Source of the DNA: Herbinix sp.
GTDB taxonomy: Bacteria; Bacillota; Clostridia; Lachnospirales; Lachnospiraceae
Assembly: GCA_029256105.1 (NCBI GenBank)
Contig: JAQSYO010000003.1
Span: 124,001 to 188,000 of the forward strand
Length of the DNA: 64,000 bases
Direction: 5' to 3'
Positions 38,119-46,370 of this stretch are shown here, one piece after another. The notes beneath the pieces were generated by a model, which was given only the letters and a program-made list of their open reading frames with translations, was not told where the DNA came from and did no database searches. Both the position numbers and the translations under genes were made by a program. Position 1 is the stretch's first letter; every line of letters starts with the position of its first letter.

Positions 38119-40749
38119 TTATTTGCCATAGTAAACACTAAGATATATTTCTTTTAATTCACTCATTAACGGATATCTAGGATTTGCTCCGGTGCATTGA
38201 TCATCAAAAGCCTGTTCCACCATTTCGTCAAGAGATTCTAGGAATACTTTTTCATCGATACCATACTCTTTGATAGATTTTTTGATGCCAACGCTTTCTT
38301 TTAAAGAGCCAATTGCATCGATGAATTTATTGAAGGTATCCATATCATCTTTTCCGTTTATTCCAATAAAGTTAGCGCATTCTACATATCTCTCCAAAGT
38401 ATGAGGATATTCGTATTGAGAGAAAGCACCCATCTTAGTGGGACGTTCGGAGATGTTGAATTTCATTACTTCTTCAATTATTAGGGCATTAGCAACGCCA
38501 TGAGGAAGATGATGGAAAGCTCCTAATTTGTGGGCCATAGAATGACAAATTCCAAGAAAAGCGTTGGCAAATGCCATACCAGCTATCGTGGAAGCGTTAG
38601 CCATTTTTTCTCTAGCTTTTATGTTGGTGCCATCAATATAAGCTGTAGGTAAGTATTGAAAAATATTTTTTAGAGCTTTTAATGCAAGACCATCCGTATA
38701 ATCAGTAGCTAACATGGAAGCATAAGCTTCTAATGCATGAGTCATTGCATCGATACCGGAGGCACTGGTTAAGCCTTTTGGCTGACTCATCATATTATCA
38801 GTATCAATGATAGCCATGTTTGGAAGTAATTCGTAATCCGCTAATGGATATTTAACTCCTGTAGTTTCATCGGTAATAACAGCAAAAGGAGTAACCTCGG
38901 AACCGGTACCAGAAGATGTAGGAATTGCAACGAAGTATGCTTTTTCGCCCATTTTAGGGAAAGTATATACTCGCTTGCGGATATCCATAAAACGCATTGC
39001 CATGTCTAAGAAGTCAGCTTCCGGGTGTTCGTACATTACCCACATGATTTTTGCAGCATCCATAGCAGAACCACCACCTAAAGCGATAATTACGTCTGGC
39101 TCGAAAGAACGCATTGCGTTAGCTCCCTCTTTCGCACAAGCAAGGGTTGGATCTGGAGCTACATCATAAAAGCAAGTGTGCGTAATTCCCATGGAATCTA
39201 ATTTATCTGTGATTGGTTTAACATATCCGTTTTTATAAAGGAAGGAGTCAGTTACGATGAAGGCCTTTTTCTTACTCATAACAGTTCCAAGTTCATCAAG
39301 AGCAACCGGCATAGAGCCTTTTTTAAAGTAAATTTTTTGTGGAACTCTAAACCAAAGCATATTTTCTCTCCTCTCGGCAACCGTTTTAATATTAATTAAA
39401 TGTTGCACACCAACATTTTCAGAAACTGAGTTACCGCCCCAAGAACCGCAGCCTAATGTTAAGGATGGTGCTAATTTAAAGTTATAAAGGTCACCAATAC
39501 CGCCGTGAGCAGCGGGAGTATTTACTAGGATACGGCAAGTTTTCATTGCACTAGCATGCTTTGCCATTTTTTCCTTTTCGTTAGTATTGATATATAAAGA
39601 AGCAGTATGGCCATAACCACCGTCAGCAATTAAATGTTCTGACTTTTCAATCGCTTCATCATACGTTTTCGCTTTGTATAATGCTAAAACCGGAGATAAT
39701 TTTTCATGAGCGAATTCTTCTGAGATATCTACGCTTTCTACTTCACCGATTAGGATTTTAGTATCCATAGGAACTTCTACACCGGCTAGTTTTGCGATGG
39801 TATAAGCTGATTGACCAACGATTTTAGCATTTAAAGCACCATTGATAATAATGGTTTTTCTAACTTTTTCGATTTCATCAGGTTTTAAGAAATAACATCC
39901 ACGAAATGCGAATTCTTTCCTAACTTCTTCATAAACACCTTCTAATGCAGTAACAGATTGTTCAGAAGCACAAATCATACCATTATCAAATGTTTTGGAT
40001 AAAATGATAGAGCTGACTGCCATTTTAATATCTGCAGTATCATCAATGATTACTGGAGTATTGCCGGCACCGACACCTATGGCAGGCTTTCCGGAGGAAT
40101 ATGCGGATTTTACCATACCAGGGCCACCAGTTGCTAAAATAATGTCAGCATTTTTCATAACTTCGTTCGTTAATTCCAAGGAAGGAACATCAATCCAACC
40201 TATAATACCTTCCGGAGCACCGGCAGCAACGGCAGCGTCCAATACGACTTTCGCAGCAGCTATTGTACAATTTTTTGCACGGGGATGTGGAGATATAATG
40301 ATTGCATTTCTAGTTTTTAACGAAATTAAAGTTTTAAATATAGCGGTTGATGTTGGGTTAGTTGTAGGAATAACAGCAGCAATGATACCGATCGGGTCTG
40401 CTATTTTCTTGATTCCATAAGTCGCATCTTCTTCAATCACACCGCAGGTTTTGGTATCTTTGTATGCATTGTAGATATATTCAGCTGCATAATGGTTTTT
40501 GATTACTTTATCTTCTATGATTCCCATTCCTGTTTCCTGTACTGCCATTTTTGCAAGCGGAATTCTTTGTTTATTCGCAGCGACTGAAGCAGCGAAGAAG
40601 ATTTTGTCTACTTGTTCTTGAGAATAAGTTGCAAATATTCTTTGTGCCTCTCGCATTTTTTCCAATTTTGATAGAAGAGCAGCAACTGTATCGATTACAG
40701 TTGTTTGCATTTCGGTTTCGTTACGTTCTGCAATATCTTTTTTAGCCAT
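38119..40749 (-). CDS. adhE: Bifunctional acetaldehyde-CoA/alcohol dehydrogenase
   Basis: An 876-residue fermentative enzyme that reduces acetyl-CoA to acetaldehyde and then ethanol with NADH. The N-terminal aldehyde dehydrogenase half (about 1-440) shows GVGAGNTPVIID and the catalytic Cys in NGMICASEQS. The C-terminal iron alcohol dehydrogenase half (about 450-870) shows GGGSAMDAAK, SGTGSEVTPF and the iron-binding Asp and His in GIDAMTHALEA, GICHSMAHKLGA and the following HG. AdhE proteins form long spirosome filaments. The ATG at 40749 follows GGAGGT. A Rex-type operator overlaps its promoter. It is the likely main ethanol-forming enzyme. Confidence 0.97.
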   Translation of the reverse strand: MAKKDIAERNETEMQTTVIDTVAALLSKLEKMREAQRIFATYSQEQVDKIFFAASVAANKQRIPLAKMAVQETGMGIIEDKVIKNHYAAEYIYNAYKDTKTCGVIEEDATYGIKKIADPIGIIAAVIPTTNPTSTAIFKTLISLKTRNAIIISPHPRAKNCTIAAAKVVLDAAVAAGAPEGIIGWIDVPSLELTNEVMKNADIILATGGPGMVKSAYSSGKPAIGVGAGNTPVIIDDTADIKMAVSSIILSKTFDNGMICASEQSVTALEGVYEEVRKEFAFRGCYFLKPDEIEKVRKTIIINGALNAKIVGQSAYTIAKLAGVEVPMDTKILIGEVESVDISEEFAHEKLSPVLALYKAKTYDEAIEKSEHLIADGGYGHTASLYINTNEKEKMAKHASAMKTCRILVNTPAAHGGIGDLYNFKLAPSLTLGCGSWGGNSVSENVGVQHLINIKTVAERRENMLWFRVPQKIYFKKGSMPVALDELGTVMSKKKAFIVTDSFLYKNGYVKPITDKLDSMGITHTCFYDVAPDPTLACAKEGANAMRSFEPDVIIALGGGSAMDAAKIMWVMYEHPEADFLDMAMRFMDIRKRVYTFPKMGEKAYFVAIPTSSGTGSEVTPFAVITDETTGVKYPLADYELLPNMAIIDTDNMMSQPKGLTSASGIDAMTHALEAYASMLATDYTDGLALKALKNIFQYLPTAYIDGTNIKAREKMANASTIAGMAFANAFLGICHSMAHKLGAFHHLPHGVANALIIEEVMKFNISERPTKMGAFSQYEYPHTLERYVECANFIGINGKDDMDTFNKFIDAIGSLKESVGIKKSIKEYGIDEKVFLESLDEMVEQAFDDQCTGANPRYPLMSELKEIYLSVYYGK

Positions 40750-40779
40750 AATAATTACCTCCACTAGATTGAAAATCAA

Positions 40780-40797
40780 TTGTTAATAATTTAACAA
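40780..40797 (-). promoter_or_regulatory. Rex operator upstream of adhE
   Basis: TTGTTAATAATTTAACAA is a perfect match to the Rex consensus TTGTTAA-N4-TTAACAA. It lies just downstream of the -10 box. A weaker copy, TTGTTAAATTATTGTCAA at 40813-40830, covers the -35 box. Rex senses the NADH/NAD ratio and represses fermentation genes when NADH is low. Confidence 0.88.
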
Positions 40798-40801
40798 TGC
40801 C

Positions 40802-40830
40802 ATTCTATAACATTGTTAAATTATTGTCAA
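40802..40830 (-). promoter_or_regulatory. Promoter of adhE
   Basis: Minus-strand TTGACA (40830-40825) and TAGAAT (40807-40802) are exactly 17 bp apart. The transcription start should fall inside the Rex site at 40780-40797. The rest of the gap to the patatin gene (40831-41166) is AT-rich, without another gene. Confidence 0.8.
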
Positions 40831-41055
40831 TATAAAATATAAAAATAATATTATTTTTTTGGTAGAGAAAAATTCAACTATTATTGAATATTAATACAAA
40901 GACAATTTATTCCGTAAATACTAGGATCAAGGGACTGCAATGTTTGTATACTGGGTTTTAGCCATAACAAAATATATTTATGGCTTACAGCATGCGATTG
41001 GAACAAGTTTGATTACATTGGAAATTAGTTATATATAAATCTTAAATAGATAAAA

Positions 41056-41081
41056 GGCTTCCATCCAATAAGATGCAAGCC
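41056..41081 (-). terminator. Probable terminator after the patatin gene
   Basis: On the minus strand GGCTT-G-CATC pairs with GATG-G-AAGCC around a 6-nt loop, with one mismatch, followed by TTTTATC. It is 86 nt past the stop codon. Confidence 0.6.
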
Positions 41082-41166
41082 CTCAATTATATGCATATTA
41101 TAATAAATTTCTTTATAGGACAAAAAATATTCAAAGTTCAAATAGGTGAATAGCCTCTTATTAGAT

Positions 41167-42168
41167 CTATTGTGAAAAGAAGGCTTCGGTAGCGGAATAA
41201 CCTTGATAATATAAGGAACGATATCGCTTATCATTCGGATGAATATTAAAGTCAATTGGGGAGATATCCATGGGATATATATTAATTGATCTAATTCTAT
41301 CCATGGGGCTGCTATAATATGCTTCTTGCTGGATGCGGTTGTAGGAGTGGATAAGGCTCCAGATATATTCGAGTAGATTATCAATAGTTAAATATGGATT
41401 TTTACTCATAAAACGAGCACCAAGAGTATCCATATTGACGCCGCGCAGTAGATTGGGATTATATCTTAAGGAATCAAAAAGTTTTATGGGGTAATTATTC
41501 ATTACACCACCGTCGCAGTACACATTAGTTAATGCATTACCGGTAATCTCAGATTGATTCACTTTTATGGCTTCAAAAAACAAGGGAATTGACATAGATA
41601 TCCTTACAGCATTTGCCACCTCCATTGTCGGTGTTGTTTCATAGGAAAAAACATTGCTACTTCCGGTTGTTAGATTGGTTCCTATGATAAATAAATCATA
41701 GAAGGAACGGTTGTCTTTATGTAAGGACGGAGTTTTAAAATCCTGAAAGGTATACGGCGGCCGTTTGCTTGGGTTGAATTGATTTGCAATAACCTTTTTA
41801 AGCCATTCATAAAAATATTCAGAAGAGAACCAGCCATAGCTTGTAACGAGCCGATAAAGGCAGTTTATATCGCCGAAAAACGGTTCTATACTATTCTTAA
41901 CCTCTGTTGGAAGTGGTAAAGGGTTATTGTCATATTCACCTTCATAAGGGACTTTCGAATAGTCAAGGGAGTCTGCAATGATCTTGATATCTTCAAAGGG
42001 AAGATGAAAACTGGTTATGCAAGCGGCTATTGCTCCGGCAGAAGTTCCGGCAGTTCTTTTTACATTTTTCATTAAATCATTCTGGAACAGATAATCTAGG
42101 ACACCTAAATATGCAATTCCCAATACTCCACCGCCTTCGAATACCAGATTACTGATATCATTAACCAT
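41167..42168 (-). CDS. Patatin-like phospholipase
   Basis: A 333-residue serine hydrolase. The oxyanion hole EGGGVLGIAYLG is at residues 11-22, the nucleophile is Ser43 in GTSAG, and the dyad Asp219 is in CDGGVMNNYP. This is a complete Ser-Asp catalytic pair as in RssA-like bacterial patatins, which hydrolyse membrane or storage lipids. No signal peptide or membrane segment is visible. It is a single gene with a ribosome site GAGGTGGGG and its own terminator. The natural substrate is unknown. Confidence 0.88.
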   Translation of the reverse strand: MVNDISNLVFEGGGVLGIAYLGVLDYLFQNDLMKNVKRTAGTSAGAIAACITSFHLPFEDIKIIADSLDYSKVPYEGEYDNNPLPLPTEVKNSIEPFFGDINCLYRLVTSYGWFSSEYFYEWLKKVIANQFNPSKRPPYTFQDFKTPSLHKDNRSFYDLFIIGTNLTTGSSNVFSYETTPTMEVANAVRISMSIPLFFEAIKVNQSEITGNALTNVYCDGGVMNNYPIKLFDSLRYNPNLLRGVNMDTLGARFMSKNPYLTIDNLLEYIWSLIHSYNRIQQEAYYSSPMDRIRSINIYPMDISPIDFNIHPNDKRYRSLYYQGYSATEAFFSQ

Positions 42169-42466
42169 TACCCCACCTCACTCTTATAACTAAATCTTAA
42201 TAGGCAGATAGACATAATCTATCATTAAGTGACCATCTACTTTATAGGATGGTTTCTTCTAAAGATATGATGTCGATGTAAATAAGATGTTAATGTTATT
42301 CATTATATGGAATATGATTACTTAACAGTTATGCGGAAACTACAACTTAATAGGAGGTATTAATTTTCATTTGTAAATTTAGATGTTTTGAATAAGCCTA
42401 TACATTGGAAGGTAGTCTTTAACCTTTCCTGAAGGATTGACATTTGGTACATCTTGCATTCTCCTA

Positions 42467-42495
42467 TTGATAAAAGCTTACAGCAAAGATATAAT
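42467..42495 (+). promoter_or_regulatory. Promoter of the RibD/RibBA-like operon
   Basis: TTGATA (42467-42472) and TATAAT (42490-42495) are 17 bp apart, a strong sigma-A promoter ending 74 nt before the first start codon. No FMN riboswitch sequence is seen in 42169-42568; the remaining sequence in this 400-bp gap is AT-rich with no gene. Confidence 0.75.
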
Positions 42496-42568
42496 AAATC
42501 TATCCGAGAAATTAGGTAAAGCATACATAGTATATCATTTTACAAAAACAAACAAAAAGGAGTATGCT

Positions 42569-43660
42569 ATGAACGAGTATTTTATGAAGAAAGCCATTGA
42601 GTTAGCTGCTAACGGAGCTGGATTTGTAAATCCTGATCCGCTTTCCGGTGCAGTAATCGTAAAAGAAAATAGAATAATCGGTGAAGGGTATTATAAATCT
42701 TATGGAGCAATACCTGCAGAAACTGAGGCTATATTTAGTGCCTCCGGCGATTTAGTAGGAGCAGAGTTGTACTTAACAATCGAACCGTTTCGTGCAGAGC
42801 AAGAGGAATATGAGTTTTGCAGGCTGCTAAAGGAGAAAGGTATAAAAAAGCTTTACATTGGAATGCTGGATCCTAACCCTAGTAAAAAGGGTAATTTAAT
42901 ATCGGAACTTGAGAAAATGGATATTAGTTATGAGTTAGGCCTCCTGAGAGATGAGTGTGAGGAATTGAATGAAATCTATGCTTATTATATTCAAAATAAA
43001 TTACCCTATGTTATTGTAAAATGGGCTATGACACTGGATGGAAAGCTAGCAACGAAAACGGGTGATTCAAAATGGATTAGTTCAGATGAAAGCTTAAAAT
43101 TCGTTCATCAATTAAGGCAAAGAGTTGGAGCAATCTTAGTAGGAGAAAATACAGTTAAAATAGATGATCCAAGGCTCACAACCAGATTAGATGGAGTAAC
43201 TATCTCAAATCCACTTAGAGTAATCATTTCAAAGTATGGCGATATTCCCTTAAATTCAAAAGTGCTTCAGGTGGATGACAATACAAAGACTCTGATTATT
43301 GCCTCAGAATTTATATCAAAGGATAAGGAAGATGCTCTTTTACAAACAGGAGTAGAAATTGCTAAGCTAAGAGAAACAAATAACCACATTGAATTCAAAG
43401 ATATAATGGCTTTATTAGGAAGTATGGAAATTGATTCATTATACATAGAAGGTGGAAGTTCGATACTAGCATCTGCATTTGAAAGTGGATGCATTCATAA
43501 GGTATACACTACGATTGCGCCTAAGATTATTGGAGGCAGTAATGCAGTTACTCCGGTTGGCGGTAATGGGATTGAATTAATGAGAAATGCAATTGTATTA
43601 AAAAGGGTTTCTCATGAGATTGTTGGACCGGATGTTATTGTAAAGGGATACATTTATTAA
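42569..43660 (+). CDS. ribD: RibD-like protein with a degenerate deaminase domain
   Basis: A 363-residue homologue of riboflavin RibD. In the N-terminal deaminase domain, the zinc-binding His becomes Pro49 (IPAETE; Glu51 is kept), the first zinc Cys becomes Phe74 (IEPF), and the PPC position becomes Phe83 with a Cys only at 84. The domain should therefore not bind zinc or deaminate. The C-terminal reductase (about 145-363) looks intact, with KWAMTLDGKLAT, SKWISS, RVGAILVGENTV, DDPRLT and YIEGGSS. The ATG at 42569 follows AAAAGGAG. RibBA-like follows after 54 nt. It may reduce a pyrimidine that has not been deaminated, as archaeal and fungal reductases do, or serve another pathway. Confidence 0.85.
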   Translation: MNEYFMKKAIELAANGAGFVNPDPLSGAVIVKENRIIGEGYYKSYGAIPAETEAIFSASGDLVGAELYLTIEPFRAEQEEYEFCRLLKEKGIKKLYIGMLDPNPSKKGNLISELEKMDISYELGLLRDECEELNEIYAYYIQNKLPYVIVKWAMTLDGKLATKTGDSKWISSDESLKFVHQLRQRVGAILVGENTVKIDDPRLTTRLDGVTISNPLRVIISKYGDIPLNSKVLQVDDNTKTLIIASEFISKDKEDALLQTGVEIAKLRETNNHIEFKDIMALLGSMEIDSLYIEGGSSILASAFESGCIHKVYTTIAPKIIGGSNAVTPVGGNGIELMRNAIVLKRVSHEIVGPDVIVKGYIY

Positions 43661-43714
43661 AAATACGTTTGGAATAAAATAAAAATACTTACAAAGATTA
43701 TGGAGGAAAGAACG

Positions 43715-44902
43715 ATGCTTGATAAGATTGATAAAGTAATTAAAGATGTAATAAAAGGTAAAATAGTTATAATTGTAGATGACGAGCTTGCAGAAAGTGG
43801 AGGGGTCTTTTTCATGGCTTCTGAACTTGCTACTAAGGAAAACACAAATTATATGATGAAATATGGAACGGGATTTACTTACATTTCACTTCCAGAGGAA
43901 AAGACAGAAACGATTACGTTATCCCAAACAAATCATTTTAGTAAACAAAGTATCTCAGATACTTATGATTTATCGGTGGATTATATCAATGCCGGAACAG
44001 GGATAACTGCAGAAGATAGAACATTAACAATAAAAAAAATATTGGAAGAACAAATGAATTACAACAATTTTAAAACACCAGGTCATGTTTTTATCATGAA
44101 ATCAGCCAACGGTGGTGTATTAAAAAAAGCGGGGAATGCAGAGGCTGCATCGGATCTAGCTTCTATTTCCGGATACTATCCATCGGGAGTTATATCGGAA
44201 ATCTTAAATGAAGATGGCGAAGTAGCAAATGCGGAGCAGATTTTCCAGTTTGCCTTAAAAGAAAATATAAAGGTTGTTACGATAGAAACAATAATCTCAT
44301 ATCGCAGGGAAAAAGACTGTTATGTTTTTCAAGAGGCAGAAGCTAATCTTCCGACCGAGTATGGTGAGTTTCGTATGGTCGGATTTGTAAATAAATTAAA
44401 TGGAGAGCACCATGTTGCGTTAGTTCATGGGACAATCGATGTGAATGATGAAGTGTTGGTAAGAGTTCATTCGGAATGCCTCACCGGAGATGCGTTTCAT
44501 TCTTTAAAGTGCGATTGCGGTGAGCAATTGGCGGCGGCATTGATGAATATAGAAAAGGAAGGAAAAGGTGTTTTGCTTTATCTGAGGCAGGAAGGTCGTG
44601 GTATTGGACTAATTAATAAGATTAAAGCTTATAAGCTACAAGAGCAGGGGATGGATACGGAAGAAGCAAATATCGCTTTGGGTTTTCCCGCCGATATGAG
44701 AGATTATGGTATTGGTGCTCAGATATTAAGTGAGTTGAATATTAGAAAAATAAGGCTCATGACGAATAATCCCAAGAAAATCATCGGACTCAAAGGTCAC
44801 GGTATAGAAATAATTGAAAGAGTTCCTTTAATTATGGATACAAATATTTATAATAAAAGATACTTTGAAACTAAGAAAGAGAAGATGGGACATTTATATT
44901 AA
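43715..44902 (+). CDS. ribBA: RibBA-like protein: degenerate DHBP synthase fused to GTP cyclohydrolase II
   Basis: A 395-residue homologue of RibBA. The N-terminal dihydroxybutanone-phosphate synthase domain has lost key residues. The canonical DRENEGD is LAESGGV (25-31), with Arg to Ala26, Glu to Gly29 and Asp to Val31, and the metal-binding His of AGHTEA is Asn141. The GTP cyclohydrolase II domain (about 205-395) is well kept: HSECLTGD with Cys255, KCDCG with Cys266 and Cys268 for zinc, [12 protein letters not shown], and the TNNPKKI GTP-site segment. So it should open GTP but not make the four-carbon precursor of riboflavin. The ATG at 43715 follows GGAGGAAAG. Confidence 0.87.
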   Translation: MLDKIDKVIKDVIKGKIVIIVDDELAESGGVFFMASELATKENTNYMMKYGTGFTYISLPEEKTETITLSQTNHFSKQSISDTYDLSVDYINAGTGITAEDRTLTIKKILEEQMNYNNFKTPGHVFIMKSANGGVLKKAGNAEAASDLASISGYYPSGVISEILNEDGEVANAEQIFQFALKENIKVVTIETIISYRREKDCYVFQEAEANLPTEYGEFRMVGFVNKLNGEHHVALVHGTIDVNDEVLVRVHSECLTGDAFHSLKCDCGEQLAAALMNIEKEGKGVLLYLRQEGRGIGLINKIKAYKLQEQGMDTEEANIALGFPADMRDYGIGAQILSELNIRKIRLMTNNPKKIIGLKGHGIEIIERVPLIMDTNIYNKRYFETKKEKMGHLY

Positions 44903-44951
44903 ATATAATTAGATAATAGATGGAATGTTAAAAGAATATGGGAGGTATTTT

Positions 44952-45779
44952 ATGGACAAGATCTATGTACAAATGTATTCCTTTGGAAGCTTTTCGCCAG
45001 CAGAAAATGAGAAGAATTTTGCTGATGCAGCAAAGCTAGGATTTAATGGGGTGGAGTTGTTTGGCCCTAATTTTGCTATGCAACCGCTACAGCTTGTAGA
45101 AACTCTTAAAAAAAATGGGCTGGAAGCGATTTCTCTGCACGCTTCAACAGACATGATTGAAGGAATGATACCATTTGCAGAAGCTTTGGAGATGCGCTTT
45201 ATGGGAATTGGAATGCATTATATTCCTGATGTTGCAGCAGCGATGCAATATGCTGAGAGGCTAAATCAAATCGGTGAAGTATGTGCAAAACATGGAATTA
45301 TGTTGACCTACCACAACCACACCCAGGAATTTTTAGCGTGTGAAGGGAAAACCATACTAGATATCATAGCAGATAATACAAATCCAGCTTTTGTAGGGAT
45401 TGAATTGGATGCGGGCTGGTGCGCGGCAGCAGGAGTGGATCCAATTGCATTTATAAATAAGCATGCGGGCAGAGTGAAATTAATTCATCTGAAAGAGAGT
45501 AAAGAAGTAATTGGAGTTCAACCACCTATGAATCCTGCAGATATGCAAATTGATGAAACCGGTAGACCAAAATTCACAGAGAAGCAACTCAAAGAAATGG
45601 AATTCATGAAAAGTATCAATTGTCCGGCAGGGGAAGGAATTGTAGATTGGACTAAGCTAAAAGAAGCTGCGGATGCACAGGGTTGCGAGGCATATATCGT
45701 AGAACGTGAACTTACTTATGCAAATGAGAGATATGACTGCTTGGAAACAGATATTGAATATTATAAAAATAATTTGTAA
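44952..45779 (+). CDS. Sugar phosphate isomerase/epimerase-type TIM-barrel protein
   Basis: A 275-residue protein of the xylose-isomerase-like TIM-barrel superfamily (AP endonuclease 2 / IolE-like). Metal-binding positions are suggested by LTYHNHTQEF, GIELDAGW, KLIHLKE and YIVERE, where Glu, Asp and His are conserved in the family. It starts 49 nt after the RibBA-like gene behind GGGAGGT and is followed by a strong terminator, so it is the third gene of that operon. The substrate is unknown: inosose dehydratases, epimerases and hydroxypyruvate isomerases share this fold. Its link to a pyrimidine pathway, for example processing a ribityl or ribosyl side chain, is speculative. Confidence 0.8.
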   Translation: MDKIYVQMYSFGSFSPAENEKNFADAAKLGFNGVELFGPNFAMQPLQLVETLKKNGLEAISLHASTDMIEGMIPFAEALEMRFMGIGMHYIPDVAAAMQYAERLNQIGEVCAKHGIMLTYHNHTQEFLACEGKTILDIIADNTNPAFVGIELDAGWCAAAGVDPIAFINKHAGRVKLIHLKESKEVIGVQPPMNPADMQIDETGRPKFTEKQLKEMEFMKSINCPAGEGIVDWTKLKEAADAQGCEAYIVERELTYANERYDCLETDIEYYKNNL

Positions 45780-45844
45780 AAAAATTAAAAATTAAATAGA
45801 ATTTTGAATGTCTAGAAGATAATTAAAATTCGAGTAGATCAATG

Positions 45845-45880
45845 AAGGAGCCAACAGTGAAACAATGTTGGCTCCTTTTT
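45845..45880 (+). terminator. Rho-independent terminator of the RibD/RibBA-like operon
   Basis: AAGGAGCCAACA (45845-45856) pairs perfectly with TGTTGGCTCCTT (45866-45877) around a 9-nt loop, followed by T. It defines the end of the three-gene transcript. Confidence 0.93.
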
Positions 45881-46041
45881 ATAGTAGTGATAATTCAAAC
45901 AACTAGTCGGATGCAATCCATCACTAGAACTTTGCCGGAATACTCTGAATCATTCCAATACTTAAATTTAATTATCAATTTTCAAATTGGTTAAAAATAT
46001 GAGGTTACCCCTTGACTTTCATTAGTAAGACTTGGCTTGAT

Positions 46042-46069
46042 GATTGATAACGAATAAAAGTTATCAATC
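46042..46069 (+). repeat. Perfect 10-bp inverted repeat in the chemoreceptor upstream region
   Basis: GATTGATAAC (46042-46051) and GTTATCAATC (46060-46069) flank an 8-nt spacer. It lies in the 591-bp gap before the chemoreceptor (45780-46370). It has no T-run, so it may be an operator rather than a terminator. TTGACA at 46242 with TAAAAT at 46263 is a possible but poorly spaced promoter. The rest of the gap is very AT-rich. Confidence 0.5.
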
Positions 46070-46370
46070 GCTTAAGATAGAAATAATATTTAGTTAATAA
46101 AAGTTAATTAAATGATAAAAATGATAAAAAACTCAAGGTGAAAATATTTAACTTGAATTATCGTAATATAATTCAAAATGTCGAAAAAATTAAAAATAGT
46201 AACAATAAATAGTATAATATTAATATAAATATCTAAGAGTTTTGACAAATTCATAGAAAATGTAAAATAATATGATAAAAATATTAAAACTATATTGCAA
46301 TTTTTTGATAATAGTGTTAATTTATGTAAGTAAATTAATATGACAAAATATTAAACCGGGGGTAACATTT

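Noticed and set aside
42169-42568. FMN riboswitch expected before a ribD gene
   Set aside because: None of the conserved RFN-element sequences could be found; the leader is short and AT-rich.
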